64,000 nt of DNA, taken from contig NZ_BNEA01000015.1 of the NCBI RefSeq assembly GCF_016860525.1, forward strand, positions 3,782,001-3,846,000. Direction: 5' to 3'. Source of the DNA: Streptomyces rubradiris. GTDB taxonomy: Bacteria > Actinomycetota > Actinomycetes > Streptomycetales > Streptomycetaceae. Below the pieces are notes generated by a model. It had not been told where the DNA came from, did no database searches, and saw only the letters and a program-made list of their open reading frames with translations. Every line of letters starts with the position of its first letter. The first letter of the stretch is position 1. A program made the translations under genes and the position numbers. Positions 46,209-57,344 of the stretch are shown here, piece by piece.

Positions 46209-46227
46209 CTCCACGCGCTGTACGCGT

Positions 46228-46695
46228 TCAGTCCTGCTGCTGCCGCTTGGGCCGCCACACCACCAGCGCGCTGGTCTGCTGGACCTCCTGGTACGGCACC
46301 AGATCGCGCCGGTAGGAGGCGTGCACCGCGGCCTCGCGCTGCCGCATCGCCGCCGCCGCGCCGTCCAGGGCCGCCTCCAGCTCCGCGACCCGGGACTGGA
46401 GCGCGGCGACCTGGTTCTCCAGCTCGATGATCCGCTTGATACCGGCCAGGTTGATGCCCTCGTCCTGCGACAACTGCTGCACCTGGCGGAGCAGTTCGAT
46501 GTCACGGGCCGAGTAGCGCCGGCCCCGGCCGGCGGTGCGGTCGGGGGAGACCAGGCCCAGGCGGTCGTACTGGCGCAGCGTCTGCGGGTGGAGTCCGGAG
46601 AGCTGGGCCGCCACCGAGATGACGTAGACCGGGGTCTCGTCGGTCAGTTCGTACGGTGAGAAACCCCCGCGCTGGCGGGGACGACGGCCATCCAT
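46228..46695 (-). CDS. hspR: HspR, MerR-family heat-shock repressor
   Basis: 155 residues from ATG at 46695 with AAGGGAG upstream. MerR HTH: VYVISVAAQLSGLHPQTLRQYDRLGLVSPDRTAGRGRRYSARDIELLRQVQQLSQDEGINLAGIKRIIELENQVAALQSRVAELEAALDG, a wing plus dimerisation coiled coil. HspR binds HAIR elements with DnaK as co-repressor in Streptomyces (established). It is last in its own target operon, 5 bp after dnaJ. HAIR sites upstream of dnaK and clpB in this window complete the circuit. Confidence 0.97.
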   Translation of the reverse strand: MDGRRPRQRGGFSPYELTDETPVYVISVAAQLSGLHPQTLRQYDRLGLVSPDRTAGRGRRYSARDIELLRQVQQLSQDEGINLAGIKRIIELENQVAALQSRVAELEAALDGAAAAMRQREAAVHASYRRDLVPYQEVQQTSALVVWRPKRQQQD

Positions 46696-46700
46696 CTCTC

Positions 46701-47867
46701 TCAAGCTCCCTTCGCGGCCTCGAACAGCTCCGCCCGCGGGTCCTCGCCCGCGGTCGCCTCGCGATACGCCTCCAGCGCGTCACGAGCCTTCCCCGACAGG
46801 TCCTCGGGAACACGCACCTCCACGGTGACCAGCAGATCGCCGCGGGTGCCGTCCTTGCGGACCGCGCCCTTGCCCCGGGCCCGCATCGTACGGCCGTTCG
46901 GGGTGCCCGGGGGCAGTTTCAGGGTGACGGGCGGGCCGCCGAGGGTCGGCACCCGCACCTCGCCGCCGAGGGCCGCCTCGGGATACGTCACCGGCACGGT
47001 GACGGTGAGGTTGTCGCCCTTGCGCCCGAACACCGGGTGCTCCCGGACGTGGACGACCACGTACAGATCGCCGGCCGGGCCGCCCCGCTCGCCGGGCGCG
47101 CCCTTGCCGCGCAGCCGGATGCGCTGGCCGTCGGTCACCCCCGCGGGGATGCGGACCTGCATCGTCCGCGACGACTTGGCGCGCCCGCTGCCCTTGCACT
47201 CCTCGCAGGGGTGCTCGGCGATCAGGCCGCGGCCCTTGCAGTCGGGGCAGGGGTCGGTGAGCGAGAAGCCGCCGCCGGAGCCCCGCGCGACCTGTCCGGT
47301 GCCGACGCAGGTCGGGCACACGCGCGGTGTGCCGTTCTTGTCGCCGGTGCCCGAACAGGCCTTGCAGGGCGCCTGGGAGGACATCCGCAGCGGCACCGTG
47401 GCGCCCTCGATGGCCTCCGTGAAGCTCAGCGTCACCTCGGACTCGACGTCCTGGCCGCGCCGGGGCTGGGTCCGCGGACCCGCGGCGCCGCCCCGGTTGA
47501 ACAAGCCCCCGAAGACGTCACCGATGCCGCCGCCGAAGCCTCCGCCCTGGGCGGCGCCGCCGAACAGGTCGCCCAGGTCGAAGTTGAAGGAGCCGCCGGC
47601 CGCGCCCGGTCCGGGGCGGAAGCCGCCGTTTCCGAACAGCGCGCGCGCCTCGTCGTACTCCTTGCGCTTCTTGGGGTCGCCGAGGACGTCGTTCGCCTCG
47701 GAGATCTCCTTGAAGCGCTCCTCGGCCTTGGCGTTGCCCTTGTTGGCGTCCGGGTGGAACTCGCGGGCGAGCTTCCGGTACGCCTTCTTGATCTCGGCCT
47801 CGGTGGCGTCCTTGGGGACGCCGAGGACCTTGTAGTAGTCCTTCTCGATGAAGTCCTTGGTGCTCAT
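46701..47867 (-). CDS. dnaJ: DnaJ co-chaperone
   Basis: 388 residues. J domain KDYYKVLGVPKDATEAEIKKAYRKLAREFHPDANKGN with the HPD motif, then a Gly/Phe region (GNGGFRPGPGAAGGSFNFDLGDLFGG), four zinc-binding CxxCxGxG-type repeats (CKACSGTG, CPTCVGTG, CPDCKGRG, CEECKGSG) and C-terminal substrate domains. Stimulates DnaK ATPase and delivers clients. Lies 33 bp after grpE within the HspR-controlled operon. Confidence 0.98.
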   Translation of the reverse strand: MSTKDFIEKDYYKVLGVPKDATEAEIKKAYRKLAREFHPDANKGNAKAEERFKEISEANDVLGDPKKRKEYDEARALFGNGGFRPGPGAAGGSFNFDLGDLFGGAAQGGGFGGGIGDVFGGLFNRGGAAGPRTQPRRGQDVESEVTLSFTEAIEGATVPLRMSSQAPCKACSGTGDKNGTPRVCPTCVGTGQVARGSGGGFSLTDPCPDCKGRGLIAEHPCEECKGSGRAKSSRTMQVRIPAGVTDGQRIRLRGKGAPGERGGPAGDLYVVVHVREHPVFGRKGDNLTVTVPVTYPEAALGGEVRVPTLGGPPVTLKLPPGTPNGRTMRARGKGAVRKDGTRGDLLVTVEVRVPEDLSGKARDALEAYREATAGEDPRAELFEAAKGA

Positions 47868-47900
47868 CCCCGACGTCCCTCCTTCCCCTGTGCCGTCACG

Positions 47901-50467
<2,567 letters not shown>

Positions 50468-50475
50468 TCAACAGA

Positions 50476-50496
50476 CCTGAGTCAATCAGGCTCAAC
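50476..50496. promoter_or_regulatory. HAIR element 2 of dnaK
   Basis: CCTGAGT-N7-GCTCAAC, 11 of 14 consensus positions, 31 bp upstream of element 1 and directly beside the stop of the MraY-like gene. Confidence 0.8.
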
Positions 50497-50498
50497 TC

Positions 50499-51524
50499 TT
50501 ATCCGCTCCTTACACGCAACGGCCCGCTGACCTGCGTAGACGCCGTGCGTTGAGGTGGCGGCACAGGCATCCGAAGGAGTACGAGGACGATCACGGTGAC
50601 GGCGACCGCGCCGGCCACCCAGAGCGCGGCACCCTCCCCCGTCCACCCCGCGTGCACCAGTACCCCCACGAGCACGGAGGAGAACGAGGCGGCCCCCAGC
50701 AGCACGACCGACCCCGGCGGGGTGAGCCCGAGCCGGCGCAGCCGGTGCGCGAGGTGGTCCGGGCCGCGCCGCAGCAGCGGGCGCCGGGCGGTGGTCCGGG
50801 CGAGCACCACGAGCAGGGCGTCGGCGACGGCGACGGCACCCAGGCAGAACACCACCGCCGCGCTCGGGCCGAGCGCGTACCCCGCGCGCGTGAAGACGAC
50901 GGCGGAGGACAGCACGAACCCGGTGAACAGCGAACCGCACGCGCCGAGGCCGATCCGCGCGGGATGCCAGTTGTGCATCAGGAAGCCGGTGAGGGCGGCG
51001 GCGACCACGCTCAGCAGCACGGCGAGGCCGTCCATCACCTCGGCGGCGGCGCAGGCGCCCACCCCGAAGGCGGTGATCACCCCGACCGTCCCGGCCAGCC
51101 CGTCGGCGTGGTCCAGCCCCCGGAAGGCGAGGGTGGTGAGCACGATCCAGCCGACGGCCAGCGCCCCGCCGGGCAGGCCGGTGTCGTCGTAGGGCACCAC
51201 GCAGACCGCCGCCACGGCGGTTCCGGCGGCGAGCACGCGGGCGCGCAGCCGCCACACGTCGGCCACCAGGCCCAGGGCGGCGACCGCGGCGGCGGCCGTC
51301 AGCAGCTCCCCGACCCCTTCCCCGAGCGGCGCCACCCGGCTCCACTGCCCCATCCCGGCGACCAGGCAGGTGACGGCCACCACGGCGAGCCCGCCGAGCA
51401 GCGGGAGGGGACGCTGCCGACGCCGGTCGAGGATGCCGGCCCGCAGGGCGGGCGCCCGGAGCGCCGCGGTGAGCACGGCGGTCAGGAGCAGGGCGGCGGT
51501 AGCGGCGGCGATCCCGTAGAGCAC
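50499..51524 (-). CDS. MraY/WecA-family glycosyltransferase homologue with missing key residues
   Basis: 341 residues and about ten membrane helices. Family landmarks: LRAGILDRRRQRPLPLLGGLAV (PxxGG loop), LAFRGLDHADGLAGTVGVITAF (DxxD), IGLGACGSLFTGFVLSS (MGDxGS region) and GPDHLAHRLRRLGL (HxxHR). Compared with active UDP-HexNAc:undecaprenyl-phosphate transferases, the Asn of NxxDGxDGL is Arg/Gly here, and the Asp of GDxGS is Ala (GACGS). It may therefore be a non-catalytic or neofunctionalised member. It is upstream of dnaK on the same strand; read-through into dnaK is possible. Confidence 0.82.
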   Translation of the reverse strand: MLYGIAAATAALLLTAVLTAALRAPALRAGILDRRRQRPLPLLGGLAVVAVTCLVAGMGQWSRVAPLGEGVGELLTAAAAVAALGLVADVWRLRARVLAAGTAVAAVCVVPYDDTGLPGGALAVGWIVLTTLAFRGLDHADGLAGTVGVITAFGVGACAAAEVMDGLAVLLSVVAAALTGFLMHNWHPARIGLGACGSLFTGFVLSSAVVFTRAGYALGPSAAVVFCLGAVAVADALLVVLARTTARRPLLRRGPDHLAHRLRRLGLTPPGSVVLLGAASFSSVLVGVLVHAGWTGEGAALWVAGAVAVTVIVLVLLRMPVPPPQRTASTQVSGPLRVRSG

Positions 51525-51658
51525 GGCTCTAAGGTAGGGGCGAAAGTATCAATTCGGTACGAATAACACGATCCGATTGCCTGGCGGCGACCCAGATCAC
51601 CCCGCGCTCTGCTGCATCCCGACGGAAGATGGGGGTAGTCTCAGACGGACTACATAAG

Positions 51659-51672
51659 TTACCGCTTAGTAA
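51659..51672. promoter_or_regulatory. TTAC-N6-GTAA dyad upstream of the EtfD-like gene
   Basis: TTACCGCTTAGTAA, a short inverted repeat 53 bp before the ATG at 51725, in an otherwise AT-richer promoter region. Its shape is that of a TetR-family operator; the regulator is not identifiable. Confidence 0.45.
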
Positions 51673-51724
51673 TGTCCGTCAGCCCAGACAGCTCGTTCCG
51701 ACCGAGGCCGCTTCAGGAGCCCCA

Positions 51725-53992
51725 ATGCAACTCGCCGCGATCATCGTGTCGCTGGTCCTGATCGTGGTCGGCGTGGCACTGTTCGGCCGCGCCCTCCTCC
51801 AGATCTACAACCACATGCGGCTGGGCCAGCCGGTACCGGCCGGCACGCGGACCAACGATCCCACACAGCGCACCATGACCGTGGTCCGGGAGTTCCTCGG
51901 CCACACCCGCATGAACCGCTGGGGCATCGTCGGCGTGGCGCACTGGTTCGTCGCCGTCGGCTTCTTCACCCTGCTGCTGACGATCGTCAACGCCTTCGGG
52001 CAGCTGTTCGAGGCGGACTGGATCCTGCCGGTCATCGGCGACTGGGCCCCGTACAACGTCTACGTCGAGTTCATCGGCACGATGACCGTGCTCGGCATCC
52101 TCGTGCTGATCGCGGTCCGCCAGCTGAGCCACCCGCGCGACCCGGGCCGCAAGTCCCGCTTCGCCGGCTCCAACTTCGGCCAGGCCTACTTCGTCGAGAC
52201 CGTCATCCTCATCGTCGGCGTCTGCATCTTCATGCTGCACGCCCTCGAAGGCGCCCAGCACCACGTGGACGGCTACGAGGCCTCGTTCTTCATCTCGTAC
52301 CCGGTCGTCGCCTGGCTGCGCGGGATGGACCTCTCCACGCTCCAGAACCTCACCTACTTCTTCGCCGGCCTGAAGATCGCGACCAGCTTCATCTGGATGA
52401 TCACGGTCTCGCTGAAGACCGACATGGGTGTGGCCTGGCACCGCTTCCTGGCCTTCCCGAACATCTGGTTCAAGCGCAACGCCGACGGCTCCACCGCGCT
52501 CGGCGCGCTCCAGCCGATGACCTCGGGCGGCAAGCCGATCGACTTCGAGGACCCGGGCGAGGACGACGTCTTCGGCGTCTCCCAGGTCGAGCAGTTCTCC
52601 TGGAAGGGCCTGCTGGACTTCTCCACCTGCACCGAGTGCGGCCGCTGCCAGTCGCAGTGCCCCGCCTGGAACACCGGCAAGCCGCTCTCGCCGAAGCTGC
52701 TGATCATGTCCCTGCGGGACCACGCGCACGCCAAGGCGCCGTACCTGCTCGCGGGCGGCGGCAAGACCATGGAGGGCGAGGAGAAGGCGACCGAGGAGCA
52801 GCTCGCCTCGGTGCCCGCGTCCGCGCTGGCCGAGGCCGAGCGCCCGCTGATCGGCACCGCCGAGGAGAACGGCGTCATCGACCCGGACGTGCTGTGGTCC
52901 TGCACCACCTGCGGCGCCTGCGTCGAGCAGTGCCCGGTGGACATCGAGCACGTCGACCACATCGTGGACATGCGCCGCTACCAGGTGATGATCGAGAGCG
53001 CCTTCCCCTCCGAGGCGGGCACGATGCTCAAGAACCTGGAGAAGAAGGGCAACCCCTGGGGCCTGGCGAAGAAGCAGCGCCTGGAGTGGACCAAGGAGGT
53101 CGACTTCGAGGTCCCGGTCGTCGGCAAGGACATCGAGGACCTCACCGAGGTCGAGTACCTGTACTGGGTCGGCTGCGCCGGTGCCCTGGAGGACCGCGCC
53201 AAGAAGACCACCAAGGCCTTCGCCGAGCTGCTGCACATCGCGGGCGTGAAGTTCGCGATCATGGGCGGCGACGAGAAGTGCACCGGTGACTCCGCCCGCC
53301 GCCTGGGCAACGAGCCGCTGTTCCAGGAACTCGGCATGGAGAACGTCGCCGCGCTGAACATGGCGTTCGGCGAGGATGACGAGGACCCGGCGACCAAGAA
53401 GCCGAAGTCCGCGAAGAAGATCGTCGCCACCTGCCCGCACTGCCTGAACACGCTCGGCAACGAGTACCCGCAGCTCGGCGGCGACTACGAGGTCATCCAC
53501 CACACCCAGCTGCTCCAGCACCTGGTGGACGAGGGCAAGCTCATCCCCGTCACCCCGGTCGAGGGCATCATCACCTACCACGACCCCTGCTACCTGGGCC
53601 GCCACAACAAGATCTACACGCCCCCGCGCGAGATCATCGGCAAGGTCCCGGGCCTCAGGAACGAGGAGATGCACCGCCACAAGGAGCGCGGCTTCTGCTG
53701 CGGCGCCGGCGGCGCGCGGATGTGGATGGAGGAGCGGATCGGCAAGCGCATCAACAACGAGCGCGTCGACGAGGCCCTGTCCCTCAACCCCGACATCGTC
53801 TCCACCGCCTGCCCGTTCTGCCTGGTCATGCTCACCGACTCGGTGAACGGCAAGAAGAACGACGGCAAGGCCAAGGAGTCCATCCAGGTCGTGGACGTCG
53901 CCCAGCTGCTGCTCGAATCCGTCAAGACGCCGGTCGACCCGGCGGGCGACGCGGAGGCCGAGAGCGCGCCGGAGCCGGAGCCGGTGAAGTAG
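51725..53992 (+). CDS. Membrane Fe-S oxidoreductase, EtfD-like (HdrD/GlpC family)
   Basis: 755 residues from ATG at 51725 with CAGGAG upstream. The N-terminal ~280 residues form a nitrate-reductase-gamma-like membrane domain with about five helices (AAIIVSLVLIVVGVALFGRAL, WFVAVGFFTLLLTIVNAFGQL, FIGTMTVLGILVLIAVRQL, FVETVILIVGVCIFMLHAL, IATSFIWMITVSL) for haem and quinone. Two 4Fe-4S motifs follow (CTECGRCQSQCP and CTTCGACVEQCP), then two CCG domains (CPHCLNTLGNEYP...YHDPCYLGRHN...GFCCGAGGARMWME). This matches mycobacterial EtfD, which passes electrons from ETF during beta-oxidation to menaquinone. That role here is inferred from family likeness. Monocistronic, ending at a strong terminator. 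Confidence 0.9.
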   Translation: MQLAAIIVSLVLIVVGVALFGRALLQIYNHMRLGQPVPAGTRTNDPTQRTMTVVREFLGHTRMNRWGIVGVAHWFVAVGFFTLLLTIVNAFGQLFEADWILPVIGDWAPYNVYVEFIGTMTVLGILVLIAVRQLSHPRDPGRKSRFAGSNFGQAYFVETVILIVGVCIFMLHALEGAQHHVDGYEASFFISYPVVAWLRGMDLSTLQNLTYFFAGLKIATSFIWMITVSLKTDMGVAWHRFLAFPNIWFKRNADGSTALGALQPMTSGGKPIDFEDPGEDDVFGVSQVEQFSWKGLLDFSTCTECGRCQSQCPAWNTGKPLSPKLLIMSLRDHAHAKAPYLLAGGGKTMEGEEKATEEQLASVPASALAEAERPLIGTAEENGVIDPDVLWSCTTCGACVEQCPVDIEHVDHIVDMRRYQVMIESAFPSEAGTMLKNLEKKGNPWGLAKKQRLEWTKEVDFEVPVVGKDIEDLTEVEYLYWVGCAGALEDRAKKTTKAFAELLHIAGVKFAIMGGDEKCTGDSARRLGNEPLFQELGMENVAALNMAFGEDDEDPATKKPKSAKKIVATCPHCLNTLGNEYPQLGGDYEVIHHTQLLQHLVDEGKLIPVTPVEGIITYHDPCYLGRHNKIYTPPREIIGKVPGLRNEEMHRHKERGFCCGAGGARMWMEERIGKRINNERVDEALSLNPDIVSTACPFCLVMLTDSVNGKKNDGKAKESIQVVDVAQLLLESVKTPVDPAGDAEAESAPEPEPVK

Positions 53993-54009
53993 CTCCGCTC
54001 CCCCGGCGT

Positions 54010-54046
54010 ACGGCGCCCCCTGCTTCGCACAGGCAGGGGGCGCCGT
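54010..54046. terminator. Bidirectional terminator (14-bp perfect stem)
   Basis: ACGGCGCCCCCTGC / GCAGGGGGCGCCGT with a 9-nt loop, 18 bp after the EtfD-like stop. It is followed (54052-54105) by a run of TCTCTGCGGGG-like repeats before the convergent ABM gene. Confidence 0.9.
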
Positions 54047-54115
54047 CATGTCTCCGCGGGGTCTCTGCGAGGGCCTCCGCGGGGTCTCTGCGGGGTCTCT
54101 GCGGGGGCGTACGGC

Positions 54116-54454
54116 TCAGGCGCCCTTGGGACCGGCCTGCTGGACCACGTCGAAGGACCACAGGGTCGAGCCGGAGGCCGCCGGCTTCGGACGCTCGCCG
54201 CCTTCGCCACCGCCCTCGCCGCCACCCTGGTGCGCGGCCTTCATCGGCCCCTCCATCCACGCCTGGAAGGACTCCTCGTCCCGCCAGCGGGTGTAGACGA
54301 GGTACTGGTCGGTGCCCTCCACGGGCCGCAGCAGCTCGAACCACTCGAAGCCGTCGGAGTTCTCCACCGCGTGGGCCCGCGAGGCGAACCGCTTCTCCAG
54401 CACCTCCCGCTGCTCGGCGGGAACGGTCAGCACGTTGATCTTCACTACGCTCAT
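54116..54454 (-). CDS. Antibiotic-biosynthesis-monooxygenase (ABM) domain protein
   Basis: 112 residues from ATG at 54454 (AGGA eight bases upstream; ATG 54472 is an alternative). Ferredoxin-like ABM fold: VVKINVLTVPAEQREVLEKRFASRAHAVENSDGFEWFELLRPVEGTDQYLVYTRWRDEESFQAWMEGPMKAAH, then a Gly/Glu-rich loop and STLWSFDVVQQ. The order resembles haem-degrading MhuD/IsdG-like and actinobacterial ABM proteins of unknown substrate. Cofactor-free oxygenase or haem-binding role is possible. Stands alone between two terminator-bounded genes. Confidence 0.85.
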   Translation of the reverse strand: MSVVKINVLTVPAEQREVLEKRFASRAHAVENSDGFEWFELLRPVEGTDQYLVYTRWRDEESFQAWMEGPMKAAHQGGGEGGGEGGERPKPAASGSTLWSFDVVQQAGPKGA

Positions 54455-54621
54455 GAACCCATCCTGGACCATGAGCCCCCGCCGAACAGCGCGGAACCCC
54501 GAGGGGATTCGGGGTTCGGTGCCTGACGGCCCCTTAGGGGATGTCACAGGTCGGCCGCAAAGCCGGGCGAAGGCCACAGGCCCCGTCACGCGGGCCGCCC
54601 GGACCAGGTACGTTCGATGAC

Positions 54622-55590
54622 GTGGCTGGATTCAGGATCGGACGCGGGGGCCGGGACGACCGTACCCCCCAAGGACAGCAGGCGCCCCAGGGACCGGCGT
54701 ACGGACACGGGCACGGCCCCGCGCAGCCCGGGGGACCGGCGTACGGACAGCCGCCGTACGGCCGCCCGGGCCCCTCGGCGCCCGCGGGCCCCTCGTACGG
54801 CTACCCGTCGGCGCCACAGCCGCCGTACCCGCATCAGGGACAGCCCTACGGCTACCCGGGCCCCTCGGACGACGGCCCCGAGTACTTCGGCGACGGCGGC
54901 CACCAGGGCGGCGGCCACGGCGGGCACGACCCCTACGCGGCGAACCAGCCGGGCCACACCCAGGCGTTCTCGGTCGACGAGGCCGCGGCCTACACGCAGG
55001 GGGCGACCTACCAGGCCGGCTCGGCCCCCGCGCCGGCCGCCCCGATCGGCCCGCCGCTGCACTGGAAGGACCTGCTGAAGGGGATCGTGCTCGCCCCGAA
55101 CGAGACGTTCCTGCGCATGCGGGACTACACGATGTGGATCCCCGCCCTCATCGTGACCTTCCTCTACGGCCTGCTCGCCGTCTTCGGCTTCGACGGCGCC
55201 CGCGAGGACGCGATCAGCGCGACGCTGTCCAACGCGGTGCCGATCGTGCTGGTGACGGCGATCGTGATGGTGCTGGGCCTGTTCGTCCTGGGCGCGGTCA
55301 CCCACACCCTGGCCCGCCAGCTCGGCGGCGACGGCGCCTGGCAGCCCACGGTGGGCCTGTCCATGCTGATCACGGCCCTCACCGACGCGCCCCGGCTGAT
55401 CGTCGCCATGTTCTTCGGCGGCGACGCCGGCTTCGTCCAGATCCTCGGCTGGGCCACCTGGATCGGCGCCGGCGCCCTGCTGACCCTGATGGTCTCCCGC
55501 TCCCACGACCTGCCCTGGCCGAGGGCGCTGGGAGCGGCGGCGATCCAGCTGATCGCGCTGCTGTCGATCGTGAAGCTCGGCACGTTCTAG
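54622..55590 (+). CDS. Yip1-family membrane protein with Pro/Gly/Tyr-rich N-terminus
   Basis: 322 residues from GTG at 54622 (VAGFRIGRGGRDD); no strong ribosome site was seen, so the start is the best fit rather than proved. Residues 1-140 are low complexity (QAPQGPAYGHGHG, YGYPSAPQPPYPHQG). The C-terminal Yip1 domain starts LHWKDLLKGIVLAPNETFLRMRDYTMWIPALIVTFLYGLLAVFG and continues with four further helices (AVPIVLVTAIVMVLGLFVLGAV, VGLSMLITALTDAPRLIVAMFFG, LGWATWIGAGALLTLMVS, LGAAAIQLIALLSIVKLGTF). Function in bacteria unknown. Confidence 0.85.
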   Translation: MAGFRIGRGGRDDRTPQGQQAPQGPAYGHGHGPAQPGGPAYGQPPYGRPGPSAPAGPSYGYPSAPQPPYPHQGQPYGYPGPSDDGPEYFGDGGHQGGGHGGHDPYAANQPGHTQAFSVDEAAAYTQGATYQAGSAPAPAAPIGPPLHWKDLLKGIVLAPNETFLRMRDYTMWIPALIVTFLYGLLAVFGFDGAREDAISATLSNAVPIVLVTAIVMVLGLFVLGAVTHTLARQLGGDGAWQPTVGLSMLITALTDAPRLIVAMFFGGDAGFVQILGWATWIGAGALLTLMVSRSHDLPWPRALGAAAIQLIALLSIVKLGTF

Positions 55591-55599
55591 GTACCGGCG

Positions 55600-55637
55600 C
55601 ATGGGAAAGGGGCCCCCGCGGGGGCCCCTTTCCCATG
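55600..55637. terminator. Perfect 38-nt palindrome, bidirectional terminator
   Basis: CATGGGAAAGGGGCCCCC and its exact reverse complement around a GC centre; its arms give A- and T-runs on both strands. Lies between the convergent Yip1 and phosphoribosyltransferase genes. Confidence 0.93.
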
Positions 55638-55652
55638 TCTGCGCGCCGGAGG

Positions 55653-56156
55653 CTAGGCGTCGAGAACCTGCCCGGCCCGCTTCACGACGGGCGGCTCGAC
55701 GCTCCAGGGGAAGTTGATCCAGTCGTCGGTCCGCTTCCACACGTACTCGCACTTCACGAGCGAGTGGGACTTCTCGTAGACCACCGCGGAGCGCACCTCG
55801 GCGACGGTGTCCAGGCAGAAGTCACGGACGAGCTTGAGCGTCTTGCCGGTGTCGGCGACGTCGTCCGTGATCAGGACCTTCTTGTCGGAGAAGTCGATCA
55901 CGTTGGGCACGGGGGCGAGCATGACCGGCATTTCCAGGGTGGTCCCCACGCCGGTGTAGAACTCCACGTTGACCAGGTGGATGTTCTTGCAGTCGAGGGC
56001 GTAGGCGAGCCCGCCGGCGACGAAGACACCGCCCCGGGCGATGCTCAGCACGATGTCGGGCTCGTACCCGTCGTCGGCGATGGTCTGCGCCAGTTCCCGG
56101 ATGGCGGTGCCGAACCGCTCGTAGGTCAGATTCTCCCGCACGTCTGCGCTGCTCAT
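55653..56156 (-). CDS. Phosphoribosyltransferase (type I PRTase)
   Basis: 167 residues from ATG at 56156. ENLTYERFGTAIRELAQTIADDGYEPDIVLSIARGGVFVAGGLAYAL begins the PRTase core. The PRPP motif is VLITDDVADTGKTLKLVRDFC. C-terminal hood YVWKRTDDWINFPWSVEPPV resembles the xanthine/hypoxanthine-type (Gpt-like) enzymes. The purine specificity is not certain. 13 bp separates it from dcd, so the two nucleotide-salvage genes probably share a transcript. Confidence 0.9.
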   Translation of the reverse strand: MSSADVRENLTYERFGTAIRELAQTIADDGYEPDIVLSIARGGVFVAGGLAYALDCKNIHLVNVEFYTGVGTTLEMPVMLAPVPNVIDFSDKKVLITDDVADTGKTLKLVRDFCLDTVAEVRSAVVYEKSHSLVKCEYVWKRTDDWINFPWSVEPPVVKRAGQVLDA

Positions 56157-56169
56157 GCTGTAGTCGCCC

Positions 56170-56745
56170 TCACACCTGGGTCCGATGGAAATTGAGGAAG
56201 GACCGCGAGGCGGTCGGCCCGCGCTGCCCCTGGTACCGCGAGCCGTAGCGCTCACTGCCGTACGGGGACTCGGCGGGCGAGGTCAGCCGGAACATGCACA
56301 GCTGCCCGATCTTCATGCCCGGCCACAGCTTGATGGGAAGCGTGGCGAGGTTGGACAGCTCCAGGGTGACGTGCCCGCTGAAGCCGGGGTCGATGAACCC
56401 GGCGGTGGAGTGCGTGACCAGTCCGAGCCGCCCGAGCGAGCTCTTCCCCTCGAGCCGCGAGGCGAGGTCGTCGGGCAGCGTGATGACCTCGTAGGTGGAG
56501 GCGAGCACGAACTCCCCGGGGTGCAGGATGAACGGCTCGTCCCCGTCGGGCTCCACCAGCCGCGTCAGGTCCGCCTGCTCGATGGAGGGATCGATGTGCG
56601 GGTAGCGGTGGTTCTCGAACACCCGGAAGTAACGGTCCAGCCGCACGTCGATGCTCGACGGCTGCACCATGGATTCGTCATAGGGATCGATCCGTACCCG
56701 CCCGGCGTCGATCTCGGCCCGGATGTCCTTGTCTGAGAGAAGCAC
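56170..56745 (-). CDS. dcd: dCTP deaminase
   Basis: 191 residues from GTG at 56745, the standard actinobacterial length; the frame is open further upstream but the family begins (M/V)[11 protein letters not shown]. Motifs: [94 protein letters not shown], with SSLGR nucleotide binding and catalytic Glu in TLEL. It makes dUTP from dCTP on the way to dTTP; homotrimer. First gene of a pair with the phosphoribosyltransferase. Confidence 0.98.
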   Translation of the reverse strand: MLLSDKDIRAEIDAGRVRIDPYDESMVQPSSIDVRLDRYFRVFENHRYPHIDPSIEQADLTRLVEPDGDEPFILHPGEFVLASTYEVITLPDDLASRLEGKSSLGRLGLVTHSTAGFIDPGFSGHVTLELSNLATLPIKLWPGMKIGQLCMFRLTSPAESPYGSERYGSRYQGQRGPTASRSFLNFHRTQV

Positions 56746-56846
56746 GTAGCGAGGATACGCAAGGCGCGCGGAACCATCGCAATCACGACGGCCCCGCGCG
56801 CTCCCTGTCACGCCCCGGCTACGCCCGGTGTGCGCTGCTCTCCCGC

Positions 56847-57005
56847 CTACCGCTTCTCCAGCACGACAGGCACCGCGCTGCGCAGCCGGGCGCATCGCGG
56901 ACACCGCACGAGCCGGCCGGGGCCGAGCCGCTCGGCCTGCTGCATCGGGAACGAAGCGGTGCTGAAGACGTGCCCGTCCGCGCAGCGGACGACGGTGCGT
57001 TGCAT
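56847..57005 (-). CDS. Small zinc-ribbon-like protein
   Basis: 52 residues from ATG at 57005, with AGGGA four to five bases upstream. Begins [19 protein letters not shown] and later has [18 protein letters not shown]: a CxxxH plus CxxC arrangement suited to one zinc ion. The reading frame upstream is open but unsupported. Stands between dcd and tRNA-Gly. Possible RNA- or protein-binding role; not identified. Confidence 0.65.
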   Translation of the reverse strand: MQRTVVRCADGHVFSTASFPMQQAERLGPGRLVRCPRCARLRSAVPVVLEKR

Positions 57006-57241
57006 CAAGTCCCTCAAGTCCCTTCCCCAAGAGCCGCGTCCGGCGTTCTGCCCGGACGCCAAAAGCCACATTACGGGATCAAAGAGACGACTCTCCAGGC
57101 GGCACTCCGGCCCCCACGGTACGCCCCAACTCGCGTCACCCTCAGCCGGATCCCCGACCCTGGAACACCAGGACTCCGCGATGATGTAGAGTGAGCGAGC
57201 GTCCGGACAAGGGATTCCTCAGACCCCATGTCCGTACATAC

Positions 57242-57315
57242 GCGGGTGTAGTTTAATGGTAGAACATCAGCTTCCCAAGCTGAGAGCGCGAGTTCGATTC
57301 TCGTCACCCGCTCCA
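57242..57315 (+). tRNA. tRNA-Gly (anticodon CCC)
   Basis: Acceptor stem GCGGGTG/CACCCGC, D arm AGTTTAATGGTAGA, anticodon arm TCAGC-TTCCCAA-GCTGA with anticodon CCC, T arm with the GTTCGATTC core, discriminator T and an encoded CCA (57313-57315). Its 3' end marks the border between core genes and the accessory region to the right. Confidence 0.97.
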
Positions 57316-57323
57316 GAGAGAAG

Positions 57324-57344
57324 CCCCAGGTCAGCGGCCTGGGG
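57324..57344 (+). terminator. Rho-independent-type terminator of tRNA-Gly
   Basis: CCCCAGG TCAGCGG CCTGGGG followed by TTTGTTTGTTG, starting 9 bp after the tRNA. Confidence 0.9.
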
